Positions 17,472 to 25,209 of a DNA stretch of 64,000 bases are shown in pieces. The translations under genes were made by a program, and so were the position numbers. Every line of letters begins with the position of its first letter. Within the stretch, counting starts at the first letter, position 1. The notes under the pieces are model-generated. The model was not told where the DNA came from, did not search any database, and saw only the letters and a program-made list of their open reading frames with translations. Source of the stretch: JAJUFS01 sp036381175 (GTDB lineage Bacteria; Pseudomonadota; Gammaproteobacteria; Natronospirales; JAJUFS01); the NCBI GenBank assembly GCA_036381175.1, contig DASVDI010000053.1, positions 1 to 64,000 of the forward strand, in the 5' to 3' direction.

Positions 17472-17821
17472 AAAATCCCCCCGCTGTGCTGCGCACATCG
17501 GCCCCCTTTTTCAAAGGGGGCTGCCTTCTTCCTGCACTTTCGCAAGATTCGTTGTTCCGGACTTCGACATGTTGAAACGAAGATTTCCCTCCCTTTTCCG
17601 AAGGGAAGACCGCGCAGGGATTGCCACTTCACCGCTTTCGCGTGATTCGTTGATTCAGGTTCCAACACTGATGAACGAGGAGCTCCCTCCCTTTTTCAAA
17701 GGGAGGGCCGGGGAGGGATTTGCTTTTCTACTGCTTTCGCAAGCTTCGTTGATCCAGATTTCAACGCAGCCGAACGAGGAGCTCCCTCCCTTTTCCAAAG
17801 GAAGGGTCGGGGAGGGATTTC
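17472..17821. repeat. Hairpin repeat block 2: one A-type and three B-type units
   Basis: This 370-bp gene-free stretch repeats the design of block 1. An A-type unit at 17472-17525 is followed by B-type units at 17570 (diverged), 17671 and 17771, spaced 101 and 100 bp. The inter-hairpin sequence with TTTCGCAAG(A/C)TTCGTTGAT is shared with block 1. The last unit ends only 5 bp from the stop codon of the PhoX-like gene. Confidence 0.9.
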
Positions 17822-17825
17822 CACA

Positions 17826-19016
17826 TCAGCCGAAAGGTCCTGTCACTTCGTAAGTAACGCCATCAAACGACAAGCCGCTCCTGCCACGCTGCGAGCTGAA
17901 ATAAAGTCGCGTACCGGAAGGATCGAAGGCAGGCCCGGTGACTTCCGAATCGCGATGACCGACAAGTTGAACGACGGGAAAGACATCTTGCGCGGGATTG
18001 ATGGCGACAATCTGCATGTTGCCGCCGTCTTCGGCAACGTAAACCGTGCCGGCCTGCGAGACGGTGACGTTATCGACGCCGGTCAACACCGGGTCCACAA
18101 AACTGTCGTTGTCGTAAAGCAGGCGAAGCAAGGCCGCTTCGATATCGTACGCCCAGACGCGGCCGTCGCCCTTGGTGGTGAAGTAAATGATTCCATCCGA
18201 ATGCCACGCGCCTTCACCGCCATTGAATTCCGTGCTTTGCGGCACCTGGTGACGCGTTGGCGTGGACGTCGCATCCGGGTCGTCAACACGATGCCAGCTG
18301 ACGTCACCGCCGTCATCGCCGTTGACTTCCGCAACTTCCAGCACACCACTTTCAAGATCGGGGATGTTCCCGGCGATGGATGCCGGCGTGAATCGATAGA
18401 AGCGTCCGTCGGGAAGGTCTTCGGTGAGATAGATGCGGAAGGTTTCCGGATCGACCGCAGCCGCTTCATGCACGAACGCGCCGAGCGCGGGCAACTCGCG
18501 CGGCGGACGCGCGCCGAACGGATCGCACTCCCAGACATGGCCTTTATCGACCTCTTCACAGGAAAGCCAGGTGTCCCAGGGCGTTGGTCCGCCCGCGCAG
18601 TTGCGATGCGTGCCTTTCAATATTCCGTAAGCATTGACGATTTCACCGGATGCATCGAAGCGTACCGCGCTCGCACCGCCGGCGCCGTCTTTCATTTCGC
18701 TGTTCGACACGTAAACCCAGCCGCCATCATCGGCGGGGAAAACGGCGCCGCCATCCGGTGCTGCGTGCCACAGAAAACCGAGACCGGCCACGACGGGCGA
18801 ACTGCTGTGCGCAATGACGCGCGCAGAGAAACCTTCCGGCACGAACAAGCCATCGACCCCGGATTCCTGCAGTTGCCGCGGTATGACAGGCAAGCCGCCG
18901 CTGCGACAGCCGACCAGCAATTTTCCCGCCGCGATTGCGCCAAGCGCGCCGACGCCGTAGCGCAACACGCGGCGGCGAAGGGGGTTCGGCAGGTCGTCGG
19001 CGTGGCGGAATGTCAT
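17826..19016 (-). CDS. PhoX/DUF839-family protein with Tat signal and possible lipobox
   Basis: A 396-residue exported beta-propeller protein of the PhoX (DUF839) type, related to Ca-dependent alkaline phosphatases. The N-terminus has a twin-arginine signal LRRRVLRYGVGALG and then LVGC, whose Cys37 could be lipidated. Core motifs include CAGGPTPWDTWLSCEEV and a propeller with YVAEDGGNMQIVAI. Whether it keeps phosphatase activity is unclear; many family members are uncharacterised. ATG 19016 was chosen over 19064 because AGGAGGAG lies just upstream. It follows csiV by 19 bp on the same strand. Confidence 0.82.
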   Translation of the reverse strand: MTFRHADDLPNPLRRRVLRYGVGALGAIAAGKLLVGCRSGGLPVIPRQLQESGVDGLFVPEGFSARVIAHSSSPVVAGLGFLWHAAPDGGAVFPADDGGWVYVSNSEMKDGAGGASAVRFDASGEIVNAYGILKGTHRNCAGGPTPWDTWLSCEEVDKGHVWECDPFGARPPRELPALGAFVHEAAAVDPETFRIYLTEDLPDGRFYRFTPASIAGNIPDLESGVLEVAEVNGDDGGDVSWHRVDDPDATSTPTRHQVPQSTEFNGGEGAWHSDGIIYFTTKGDGRVWAYDIEAALLRLLYDNDSFVDPVLTGVDNVTVSQAGTVYVAEDGGNMQIVAINPAQDVFPVVQLVGHRDSEVTGPAFDPSGTRLYFSSQRGRSGLSFDGVTYEVTGPFG

Positions 19017-19035
19017 GGCGCGCTCCTCCTGTGTG

Positions 19036-20067
19036 TTACTGCGGCCGCGGAAGTTCCGTTTCAAGCAGGCGCGCAGAGACTTCGCGCGGCGTTACTTTGA
19101 CGATCGCGCCGAAAACCGGATGGTCGAAGTAGTGAATGTCGCCACTGCGCAGGCGGCGGTACTGGCTCAGCCGGAATCCCTGGAAGACATCCTGCTCCGG
19201 TTCCAGCGCGAGAATTTCGGCTTCCATGAGCGTGATGTCGCCGCGCGCGAGCGCATCAATGATCGCGCGATGACGACGCTCGCGCGCAAATTCTTTTTCT
19301 TCCGTCCATTGACGAGTCGCAGCAGGCATGTCGCCGAGCACCGCGAGGTTGATGTCATCCGGCAGGTAGATCAGATCGAGATCGAGATGCAGGTAACGGC
19401 TCACCGATAACTGCACGACGCCATCGAGCGGACGAACGAGTTGCGGGCCCTGATCTTCATTCGTCAGGAACTCGGGCGTTTCGATCGGCGGGTCCTGCAG
19501 GTTCGAATCATCGAACGCATTGTTGTCATCCAGCGCGCCGAGCAACGGTTGTCCGTTATCGGTCGCTGGATTCGCGAACGGATTTTCGGTTTCCAGTGAG
19601 CCGGGCAGCGTGACGCGCAAGTAAGGCGCGTCGTCGCGTTCCAGCGGCGGTTGCGTCCATGCGACATGCAGGATCGGCTCGTATTTTGATGACAGCCGCA
19701 GGCTGTCCACGATGCCGTTCAACTGGTACGCCGATTCATCCAGTGGAACGAACGGCGTTGGTGTTTCGGGATAACTCGACGCGTCCGGTGCGGCGACGTT
19801 GCTGTCTTCATCTGCCGGTTCACGCGCGTCGCGTGTTTCCGCCGGCGGGAACAGCGGGCGCGCCTTCTCTACCGCCGGCGCGCCGCCATCGGCCGGCCAG
19901 GTTTCAGCGCTGCGCGTGTCGAGGTTGCGGAATACGATGAGTTCCACGTCATACCAGGTGATCGTTTCTTCCTCGATTGGCTCGGCGGCGAACAACGGCA
20001 GGCTCCCGAGGACAAGAACAGCGGCGGTCAGATGGCGCACGGCGTATCTCCGTTGTGGTTGCATCAT
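19036..20067 (-). CDS. CsiV-family periplasmic protein
   Basis: A 343-residue protein with an N-terminal signal (VRHLTAAVLVLGSLPLFA) and the family start TWYDVELIVFRN. The C-terminal region SVSRYLHLDLDLIYLPD and the end HYFDHPVFGAIVKVTP match CsiV, a peptidoglycan-related protein described in Vibrio and usually encoded beside mfd. Start at ATG 20067 (20064 is an adjacent in-frame ATG); neither has a good ribosome-binding site. The middle is acidic and proline-rich. It sits directly downstream of mfd and is probably co-transcribed. Confidence 0.75.
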   Translation of the reverse strand: MMQPQRRYAVRHLTAAVLVLGSLPLFAAEPIEEETITWYDVELIVFRNLDTRSAETWPADGGAPAVEKARPLFPPAETRDAREPADEDSNVAAPDASSYPETPTPFVPLDESAYQLNGIVDSLRLSSKYEPILHVAWTQPPLERDDAPYLRVTLPGSLETENPFANPATDNGQPLLGALDDNNAFDDSNLQDPPIETPEFLTNEDQGPQLVRPLDGVVQLSVSRYLHLDLDLIYLPDDINLAVLGDMPAATRQWTEEKEFARERRHRAIIDALARGDITLMEAEILALEPEQDVFQGFRLSQYRRLRSGDIHYFDHPVFGAIVKVTPREVSARLLETELPRPQ

Positions 20068-20117
20068 TCGATCAGGGACGAGTCTAGCGCGAGTCCGCGC
20101 GCAGTTCACGACGCGCT

Positions 20118-23100
20118 TCACGCGGCTGCCGTTTTTTCGGGCTTGAGGCGGTCAAGCAGATCGCGCACGAATTCGAAGCGTTCCTCCGGTTCTTCAAGTT
20201 CCGTGACGAATCGCAATTTTTCCTGCCCATCAAGCTTGTACGTGCGGCTTTCGCGTTGAACAAGATTGATGATCGCCATCGGATCGACGGCCGGTTTCGA
20301 GGTGAACACCAGCCGCCCGCCGGACGGTCCGGCTTCGATCTTGGCGATGCCGAGTGGTGTTGCTTTCAGTCTCAGTTCCGCGAGACGGAAAAGATTTTTC
20401 GCCGGCTCCGGAAGCAGGCCGAAGCGGTCGATCATCTCCACTTGCAATTCATCCAGCGTTGCATGATCCGGTGCCGAAGCGATGCGCTTGTACAGCACGA
20501 GGCGCATGTGAACGTCGGGCATGTAATCGGCGGGCAGCAGCGCGGGAATCTTCAGTTCGATTTCGGGGCCGTGGTCCAGCGGGCGGTCGAGATCCGGCAC
20601 TTCGCCTTTTTTCAGTGCGTTGACCGCGCGTTCCAGCAACTCGCTGTACAAGGTGAAACCGACTTCCTGGATCTGGCCGGACTGTTCCTCGCCGAGCAAC
20701 TCGCCCGCGCCGCGAATTTCAAGATCGTGGGTTGCGAGCGTGAAACCGGCGCCGAGATCTTCCAAAGATTCGATCGCTTCAAGTCGCTTCACCGCATCGG
20801 CGGTCATCGCGCCTTTCGGCGGCGTGAGCAGGTAGGCATAGGCGCGATGGTGCGAGCGGCCGACGCGTCCGCGCATCTGGTGCAACTGCGCAAGACCGAA
20901 CTTGTCGGCGCGATGAATCACGATGGTGTTCGCGCTCGGCACGTCGATGCCGGACTCGATAATCGTCGTGCAGAGCAGCACGTTGAAGCGGCGGTGATAG
21001 AAATCCAGCATCACCTGTTCGAGTTCACGTTCGTGCATCTGGCCATGCGCGATGCGAACGTCCGCATCCGGCACCAGCGCTTCAAGCTTCAACTTGAACT
21101 TCTCGATGGTCTGCACTTCGTTGTGCACGAAGTAAACCTGGCCGCCGCGCTTGATTTCGCGCAGCAGCGCTTCCTGGATCAGCGCGTCGTTCCATTCGGA
21201 AACAAAGGTCTTTACCGAAAGACGTTCTTCCGGCGGCGTGGCAATGATCGAGAGATCGCGAATGCCGGCGAGTGACATGTTCAGCGTGCGCGGAATCGGC
21301 GTTGCGGTCAGCGTGAGCACGTCGACTTCCGCGCGCAGTTTTTTCAGCTGCTCCTTGTGACGCACGCCGAAACGTTGCTCTTCATCGACGATGACAAGCC
21401 CGAGATCCTTGAACTTCACCTTGTTCGACAGCAAGCCGTGTGTGCCGACGACAACATCGACCTTGCCGTTTTCAAGACCTTGCAGGATTTCCGTTTGCTG
21501 CTTGCCGGTTCGAAAGCGAGACAGCGCTTCGATCTTCACGGGCCAGTCCGCGAAACGATCCTGGAAGGTCTGGAAATGCTGCTGAGCGAGCAGGGTGGTC
21601 GGTACGAGCACCGCAACCTGTTTTCCCGCCTGCACGGCGACGAATGCCGCGCGCAACGCGACCTCCGTCTTGCCAAATCCGACGTCGCCGCAGATGACGC
21701 GATCCATCGGCTGCTTACGCGCGAGATCGGAAATCACAAAACCAATCGCTGTTTCCTGATCGGGGGTTTCCTCGAACGGAAAATCGTTCGCGAACCGGTC
21801 GTATTCCGCTTCGTTGATTGCGAAGGCATGTCCTTGTCGTGCGGCGCGACGCGCGTAAATATCCAGCAACTCGGCAGCGGCATCGCGCGCCTTCTCCGCA
21901 GCGCGGCGTTTCGCCTTGCTCCATTGCTCGGAACCAAGGCGATGCACCGGCGCACTTTCCGGCGAGGTTCCCGTGTAGCGCGAGACGAGATGCAGCGATT
22001 GCACGGGCACGTAGAGCTTGTCGCCGCCGGCGTATTCCAGCGTCAGGAACTCCGCGGACTGTCCACCGACATCCAGCGTCTTCAATCCACGGTAACGGCC
22101 GACACCGTGTTCTTCGTGCACAACCGGTGCGCCTTCGGAAAGATCGGTGAGATCGCGAATGATGGCGGCGGGATCGCGCGCCGCGCGTCGACGCGTGCGC
22201 GTCTTCGCGCGCTCGCCGAAGACCTGCTGTTCCGAGACGACCGTTATGCCTTGCTGTGGAAGATGAATGCCTTCCTGCAAGGGCGCGACGCAGACAGTGA
22301 TTCTTTCATCGCCATCGATGAATTCCCGCCAGCTCACGGCAGTTTTCACTTCCAGTTTTCGCTTGCGCAACAGCTCCAGCAGCGTTTCGCGCCGGCCGGT
22401 AGATTCGGCGACAAACAAGGCGCGGCCCGTGTACTTGCCGAGAAAATCCAGCAGCACGCGCGCCGGTTCTTCGAGATGACTGTTCAGGCGCAACTCGGGC
22501 GGCTGCGCGCTGCCGAGATTCGCACCATCGCCCGTCAGCTCAAAAGACTGGATGCGCACGTGCGCGTGCTGCTCTATCTTCGAACGAATTTCCTGTTGCG
22601 TGAACGCGATCGCATCCGGTGCGAGCAATGGCCTTTCGATATCGCCGCGACGTTGTTCGTAACGATCCTCGATCTGCGCGCGCGTGTTTTCGAAAGCGTC
22701 GTTGACGGTATCGAATTCGCAGACAACCGTGTTAGCGGGCAGGTAATCGAACAGCGATGACGTACTTTCAAAAAACAACGGCAGATAATATTCGATGCCG
22801 GCCGGTGCGATGCCATCGGACACGGATTTGTAGATCTGGCTGCGCGCAGGATCGCCCTCGAAACGCGCGCGGTAACGATTGCGGAAATCGCGGATGGCTT
22901 CCTTGTGCAGGGGGAATTCGCGCGCTGGCAGCAGTCGCACCTTGTCGAGCTTTTCTTTCGAGATCTGCGTTTCCGGATCGAAGCTGCGAATGCTGTCGAT
23001 CTCGTCGTCGAACAGATCGATACGAAACGGCAGCGGCGAACCCATCGGGAACACATCGAACAACGAGCCGCGCACCGCGAACTCGCCGTGCTCCATGACT

Positions 23101-23561
23101 TGCGAGACATAGTTGTATCCGGATGCTTCAAGGCGCGTGCGCAGCGCCTCGACATCCAGCTGATCGCCGCGATCCATCACGAAGCTCGCGCCATCCAGCC
23201 AGCTTCGCGGCGCGAGCCGGTTCAGCAACGCGCCGGCTGCGGCAACCACGATGCCGCGCTTCATGCCTTCAAGACGATTCAGCGTCGCGAGCCGTCGCGA
23301 GATGATGTCCTGGTGCGGCGAAAAAACGTCGTAAGGCAGCGTCTCCCAGTCGGGGAACGGAAACACCGGAAGGTTTTCACTTTCCAGCAGGAAACCGAGC
23401 TCGCTTTCCATGCGCTCGACCATTTGCGCGCTGGAACAGATCACCAGCAGCGGACGATCCGCATCGCGAGCGGCCTCGGCGATTGCGAGCGCGGATGCTG
23501 AGCCGTACAACTGGCCCCAGTGGATTTCCTGGCCGTTCGCGGGAAGGTTGGGTTTCAGCAT
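20118..23561 (-). CDS. mfd: Transcription-repair coupling factor Mfd
   Basis: An 1147-residue ATP-dependent DNA translocase (E. coli 1148 aa). It removes stalled RNA polymerase and recruits UvrA. The N-terminal UvrB-homology region (about 1-340) contains PFPDWETLPYD. Next come the RNA-polymerase-interacting domain (VHEEHGVGRYRGL) and the RecG-like motor with Walker A GDVGFGKTE, the DEEQ box VIVDEEQRFGVRHKEQL, TATPIPRTL and the motif VI region QMRGRVGRS. A TRCF C-terminal domain closes it. The length is full and no frameshift is seen. Confidence 0.98.
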   Translation of the reverse strand: MLKPNLPANGQEIHWGQLYGSASALAIAEAARDADRPLLVICSSAQMVERMESELGFLLESENLPVFPFPDWETLPYDVFSPHQDIISRRLATLNRLEGMKRGIVVAAAGALLNRLAPRSWLDGASFVMDRGDQLDVEALRTRLEASGYNYVSQVMEHGEFAVRGSLFDVFPMGSPLPFRIDLFDDEIDSIRSFDPETQISKEKLDKVRLLPAREFPLHKEAIRDFRNRYRARFEGDPARSQIYKSVSDGIAPAGIEYYLPLFFESTSSLFDYLPANTVVCEFDTVNDAFENTRAQIEDRYEQRRGDIERPLLAPDAIAFTQQEIRSKIEQHAHVRIQSFELTGDGANLGSAQPPELRLNSHLEEPARVLLDFLGKYTGRALFVAESTGRRETLLELLRKRKLEVKTAVSWREFIDGDERITVCVAPLQEGIHLPQQGITVVSEQQVFGERAKTRTRRRAARDPAAIIRDLTDLSEGAPVVHEEHGVGRYRGLKTLDVGGQSAEFLTLEYAGGDKLYVPVQSLHLVSRYTGTSPESAPVHRLGSEQWSKAKRRAAEKARDAAAELLDIYARRAARQGHAFAINEAEYDRFANDFPFEETPDQETAIGFVISDLARKQPMDRVICGDVGFGKTEVALRAAFVAVQAGKQVAVLVPTTLLAQQHFQTFQDRFADWPVKIEALSRFRTGKQQTEILQGLENGKVDVVVGTHGLLSNKVKFKDLGLVIVDEEQRFGVRHKEQLKKLRAEVDVLTLTATPIPRTLNMSLAGIRDLSIIATPPEERLSVKTFVSEWNDALIQEALLREIKRGGQVYFVHNEVQTIEKFKLKLEALVPDADVRIAHGQMHERELEQVMLDFYHRRFNVLLCTTIIESGIDVPSANTIVIHRADKFGLAQLHQMRGRVGRSHHRAYAYLLTPPKGAMTADAVKRLEAIESLEDLGAGFTLATHDLEIRGAGELLGEEQSGQIQEVGFTLYSELLERAVNALKKGEVPDLDRPLDHGPEIELKIPALLPADYMPDVHMRLVLYKRIASAPDHATLDELQVEMIDRFGLLPEPAKNLFRLAELRLKATPLGIAKIEAGPSGGRLVFTSKPAVDPMAIINLVQRESRTYKLDGQEKLRFVTELEEPEERFEFVRDLLDRLKPEKTAAA

Positions 23562-23652
23562 TTTTTTGTCATGTAATCAGCAGGATGAAGCGGTTGAGAA
23601 TCCGGTGAACGCAAAAATCCGCTCCCGGAGACCGGGCGCGGTGCGAGGCGGC

Positions 23653-23658
23653 ATTATA
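23653..23658 (-). promoter_or_regulatory. Candidate -10 box (TATAAT on minus strand) for mfd
   Basis: TATAAT read on the minus strand lies 92 bp upstream of the mfd start. The -35 region at 17-bp spacing (TACCGA) is poor, so confidence is modest. Confidence 0.4.
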
Positions 23659-23729
23659 GCGGTGTAATCGAACTATCGGTACCGTATGTGGCCTATGCTG
23701 GTTGGGGTGCTACGAGGACGAGGATCGCT

Positions 23730-24188
23730 ATGACGGGTGGAAATTCTTCAGATATAGCCGATGTCTATTTTGCACTACGAAGGTACGTGTTGGTCCACGA
23801 CGCGGTTTTTTCATTTTCATGGCGAAAACTTCTGCCGATTCCAGGAATATTCCTGCCCGTCGATTATGCCGAGCACGCAGCGGAGCTATCCGGTGTCGCT
23901 GCGACCTTAAGTCGAGTTCGTAAAGACATCGCCGGAAATTTATCTATACCAGCTTTTTTTTCGGAGTACGTTACTGCTTTACTTTTGACGATAGAGACCC
24001 TTCATCACATCTGCGAATGTTTGGATAAAGAAGCTAAAGGCGCTGCGGGCATTTACAAGTTCGGTTCGTATCGAAGAGACGTTGATCACTACCGGGAGCT
24101 TGCAAAAAATTACCAGTTATTAGGTGACAGGGTTAATGAGTATTTACTTGCATCGGAAGGAAAAAACAAAGCTTTTGAGCGGCCGTAG
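23730..24188 (+). CDS. Hypothetical helical protein in an AT-richer accessory patch
   Basis: A 152-residue protein not recognised as any family. It is mostly helical, with a hydrophobic stretch SFSWRKLLPIPGIFLPVDY near the N-terminus and a tail ending in basic residues. ATG 23730 follows GAGGA and is preferred to 23688. Its base composition is visibly more AT-rich than flanking genes, and codons such as TTA, ATA and GGG are common, suggesting recent acquisition. It shares the patch with a second small unknown gene and an XRE/SymE-like pair. Confidence 0.55.
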   Translation: MTGGNSSDIADVYFALRRYVLVHDAVFSFSWRKLLPIPGIFLPVDYAEHAAELSGVAATLSRVRKDIAGNLSIPAFFSEYVTALLLTIETLHHICECLDKEAKGAAGIYKFGSYRRDVDHYRELAKNYQLLGDRVNEYLLASEGKNKAFERP

Positions 24189-24289
24189 GTTGAATAGGAG
24201 AATGTGGCCCGACGGTTCAAACTGCGTACGGAAATGTTGGGTGGTTGTGCTTGGCCGCCCGACTTGTTCAATATTCTGGGAGGGTTCTG

Positions 24290-24565
24290 ATGCCAGTTCT
24301 TTACTTGAAGTACAGTGAGGATGATGACGTGCCAGTTCGTGAGTTCGAAATAGAGCACAGAGTTTTGGCGAATATGTTTGAAGGATTGAATGCGAAATAT
24401 ATTTCGGACACGTACGAAGGTTGCGGGGATCGGCCAGTGAGAGTTCGTATACGCATAGGTGAAGAAGCACACGGAATGTTTCCTCGGTCAGGTTGCTACG
24501 AGTACAGCACCTTGACCTTAATCGATGCGCGGAGCTTACTTCGGAGAATGCAACGGTCGTTGTGA
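24290..24565 (+). CDS. Small hypothetical protein
   Basis: A 91-residue protein beginning MPVLYLKYSEDDDVPVREFE; ATG 24290 follows GGGAGGG. It is mixed alpha/beta without a signal or membrane segment and not recognised as a family. It has the AT-richer composition of the previous gene and lies 101 bp after it on the same strand. Its 3' end overlaps the convergent XRE regulator gene by 30 bp. Confidence 0.5.
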   Translation: MPVLYLKYSEDDDVPVREFEIEHRVLANMFEGLNAKYISDTYEGCGDRPVRVRIRIGEEAHGMFPRSGCYEYSTLTLIDARSLLRRMQRSL

Positions 24566-24769
24566 ATAAAGCTCGCGGATATCGACACGTAGAGCTTTGG
24601 CCAGTAGAGCCACTTCGTCATCTGTTACTCGTCTGACTTGTGACTCGATTTTCGCAAGCGTCCCTCGCGATACATCCCATTTGAGTACATTGCACCTTGC
24701 AACCAACGCTTCTTGCGTCAGACTTTGGGTTTCCCGGATTTTACGGACCTGAGGACCAACAACGTTCAT
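24536..24769 (-). CDS. XRE-family helix-turn-helix regulator
   Basis: A 77-residue Cro/CI-type DNA-binding protein. The helix-turn-helix region covers residues about 6-63: VRKIRETQSLTQEALVARC, then the recognition helix SRGTLAKIESQVR and the closing helix DEVALLAKALRVD. There is no other domain. Two identical-type palindromes lie just upstream; the nearer one overlaps its own ribosome-binding site, implying autorepression. It is divergent from a SymE-like gene across an 84-bp gap, as in regulator-toxin pairs. Confidence 0.85.
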   Translation of the reverse strand: MNVVGPQVRKIRETQSLTQEALVARCNVLKWDVSRGTLAKIESQVRRVTDDEVALLAKALRVDIRELYSQRPLHSPK

Positions 24770-24776
24770 GTGATTT

Positions 24777-24792
24777 GCTCCGGTTTCGGAGC
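24777..24792. promoter_or_regulatory. Operator candidate O1 (GCTCCG-N4-CGGAGC)
   Basis: A perfect 6-bp inverted repeat with a 4-bp centre lies 7 bp upstream of the XRE start and covers its GGAGC ribosome-binding site. It matches O2 in both arms, 46 bp away. Confidence 0.7.
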
Positions 24793-24798
24793 TTGATT

Positions 24799-24818
24799 TT
24801 GTCGCCTCAAATCGACAA
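24799..24818. promoter_or_regulatory. Inverted repeat TTGTCG-N8-CGACAA between the operators
   Basis: This separate inverted repeat lies between O1 and O2. On the plus strand a TTGATT (24793) and AAGAAT (24817) with 18-bp spacing form a plausible promoter around it, with initiation near O2. It could be a second regulator site or chance. Confidence 0.4.
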
Positions 24819-24822
24819 GAAT

Positions 24823-24838
24823 GCTCCGATATCGGAGC
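24823..24838. promoter_or_regulatory. Operator candidate O2 (GCTCCG-N4-CGGAGC)
   Basis: The second perfect copy of the palindrome has arms identical to O1 and differs only in the 4-bp centre. It would lie near the transcription start of the SymE-like gene and block it when bound. Confidence 0.7.
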
Positions 24839-24853
24839 AGCGAGTTTTTCGGG

Positions 24854-25033
24854 ATGCAGGTAAAGCGGAGATTGAAGATAAGGCGGGCGTTCTCGAAAAA
24901 CGTGCTGCCGTCAGTTCACCTGTCCGGAAAGTGGCTCGAGACGGCGGGTTTTCGGATCGGGGAATCAGTCGAGGTACTCGTTCAGAAGCGCAGGCTGGTT
25001 GTTCGACTCGTCCTTCCGGATGATGACTCGTAG
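24854..25033 (+). CDS. SymE-like toxin (SpoVT/AbrB-fold)
   Basis: A 59-residue basic protein whose core PSVHLSGKWLETAGF followed by IGESVEVLVQKRRLVV matches the SymE signature (L-x-G-x-WL-x-x-AGF-x-x-G-x-x-V-x-V-x-V). SymE of E. coli is an SOS-induced RNA-cleaving or nucleoid-condensing toxin of AbrB ancestry. This protein is shorter (E. coli 113 aa) and carries only the core. ATG 24854 is preferred; ATG 24821 lies inside the operator region. It is divergent from an XRE regulator with two shared operators. No antisense RNA could be identified. Toxicity is inference. Confidence 0.7.
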   Translation: MQVKRRLKIRRAFSKNVLPSVHLSGKWLETAGFRIGESVEVLVQKRRLVVRLVLPDDDS

Positions 25034-25104
25034 GGCGGATTAGGCACCAGCCGTAATCCGCCGTCCTGCAGGTATTGGCGGATCACGCTGCGCTAATCGC
25101 CCTA
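25031..25104. repeat. Inverted-repeat element (TAGGGCGGATTAG ... CTAATCGCCCTA)
   Basis: Imperfect inverted ends of about 12-13 bp enclose a second pair, CGTAATCCGCC and GGCGGATCACG. This GCGGATTACGC/TAATCCGCC pattern resembles short dispersed repeats common in proteobacterial intergenic DNA. The left end supplies the TAG stop of the SymE-like gene. Confidence 0.6.
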
Positions 25105-25149
25105 CGCCTGGCATCGTCGGAAGCGTGAAAGCGAATTCGCACCTCCGGC

Positions 25150-25170
25150 CACCTGCACCCCATGCAGGTG
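25150..25170. terminator. Hairpin CACCTGCA-N5-TGCAGGTG
   Basis: A perfect 8-bp stem with a 5-nt loop lies between the inverted-repeat element and the end of the patatin gene. No strong T-run follows on either strand, so it may be a repeat-derived hairpin rather than a true terminator. Confidence 0.4.
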
Positions 25171-25209
25171 CGCTACCGACTTCTACTGTAAATTCTGTTC
25201 ATCGCTGTT

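Noticed and set aside
16644..17821. CRISPR-like array
   Set aside because: The 'spacers' between hairpins are themselves conserved between units, the period is about 100 bp, and no cas gene is present.
21357..22760. 467-codon plus-strand ORF
   Set aside because: It lies wholly opposite mfd, which is a full-length confident gene; no domain or ribosome-binding site.
24697..25023. 108-codon plus-strand ORF across the XRE/SymE interval
   Set aside because: It would read through the operators and overlap the regulator; the SymE-like frame has a recognisable motif and this one does not.
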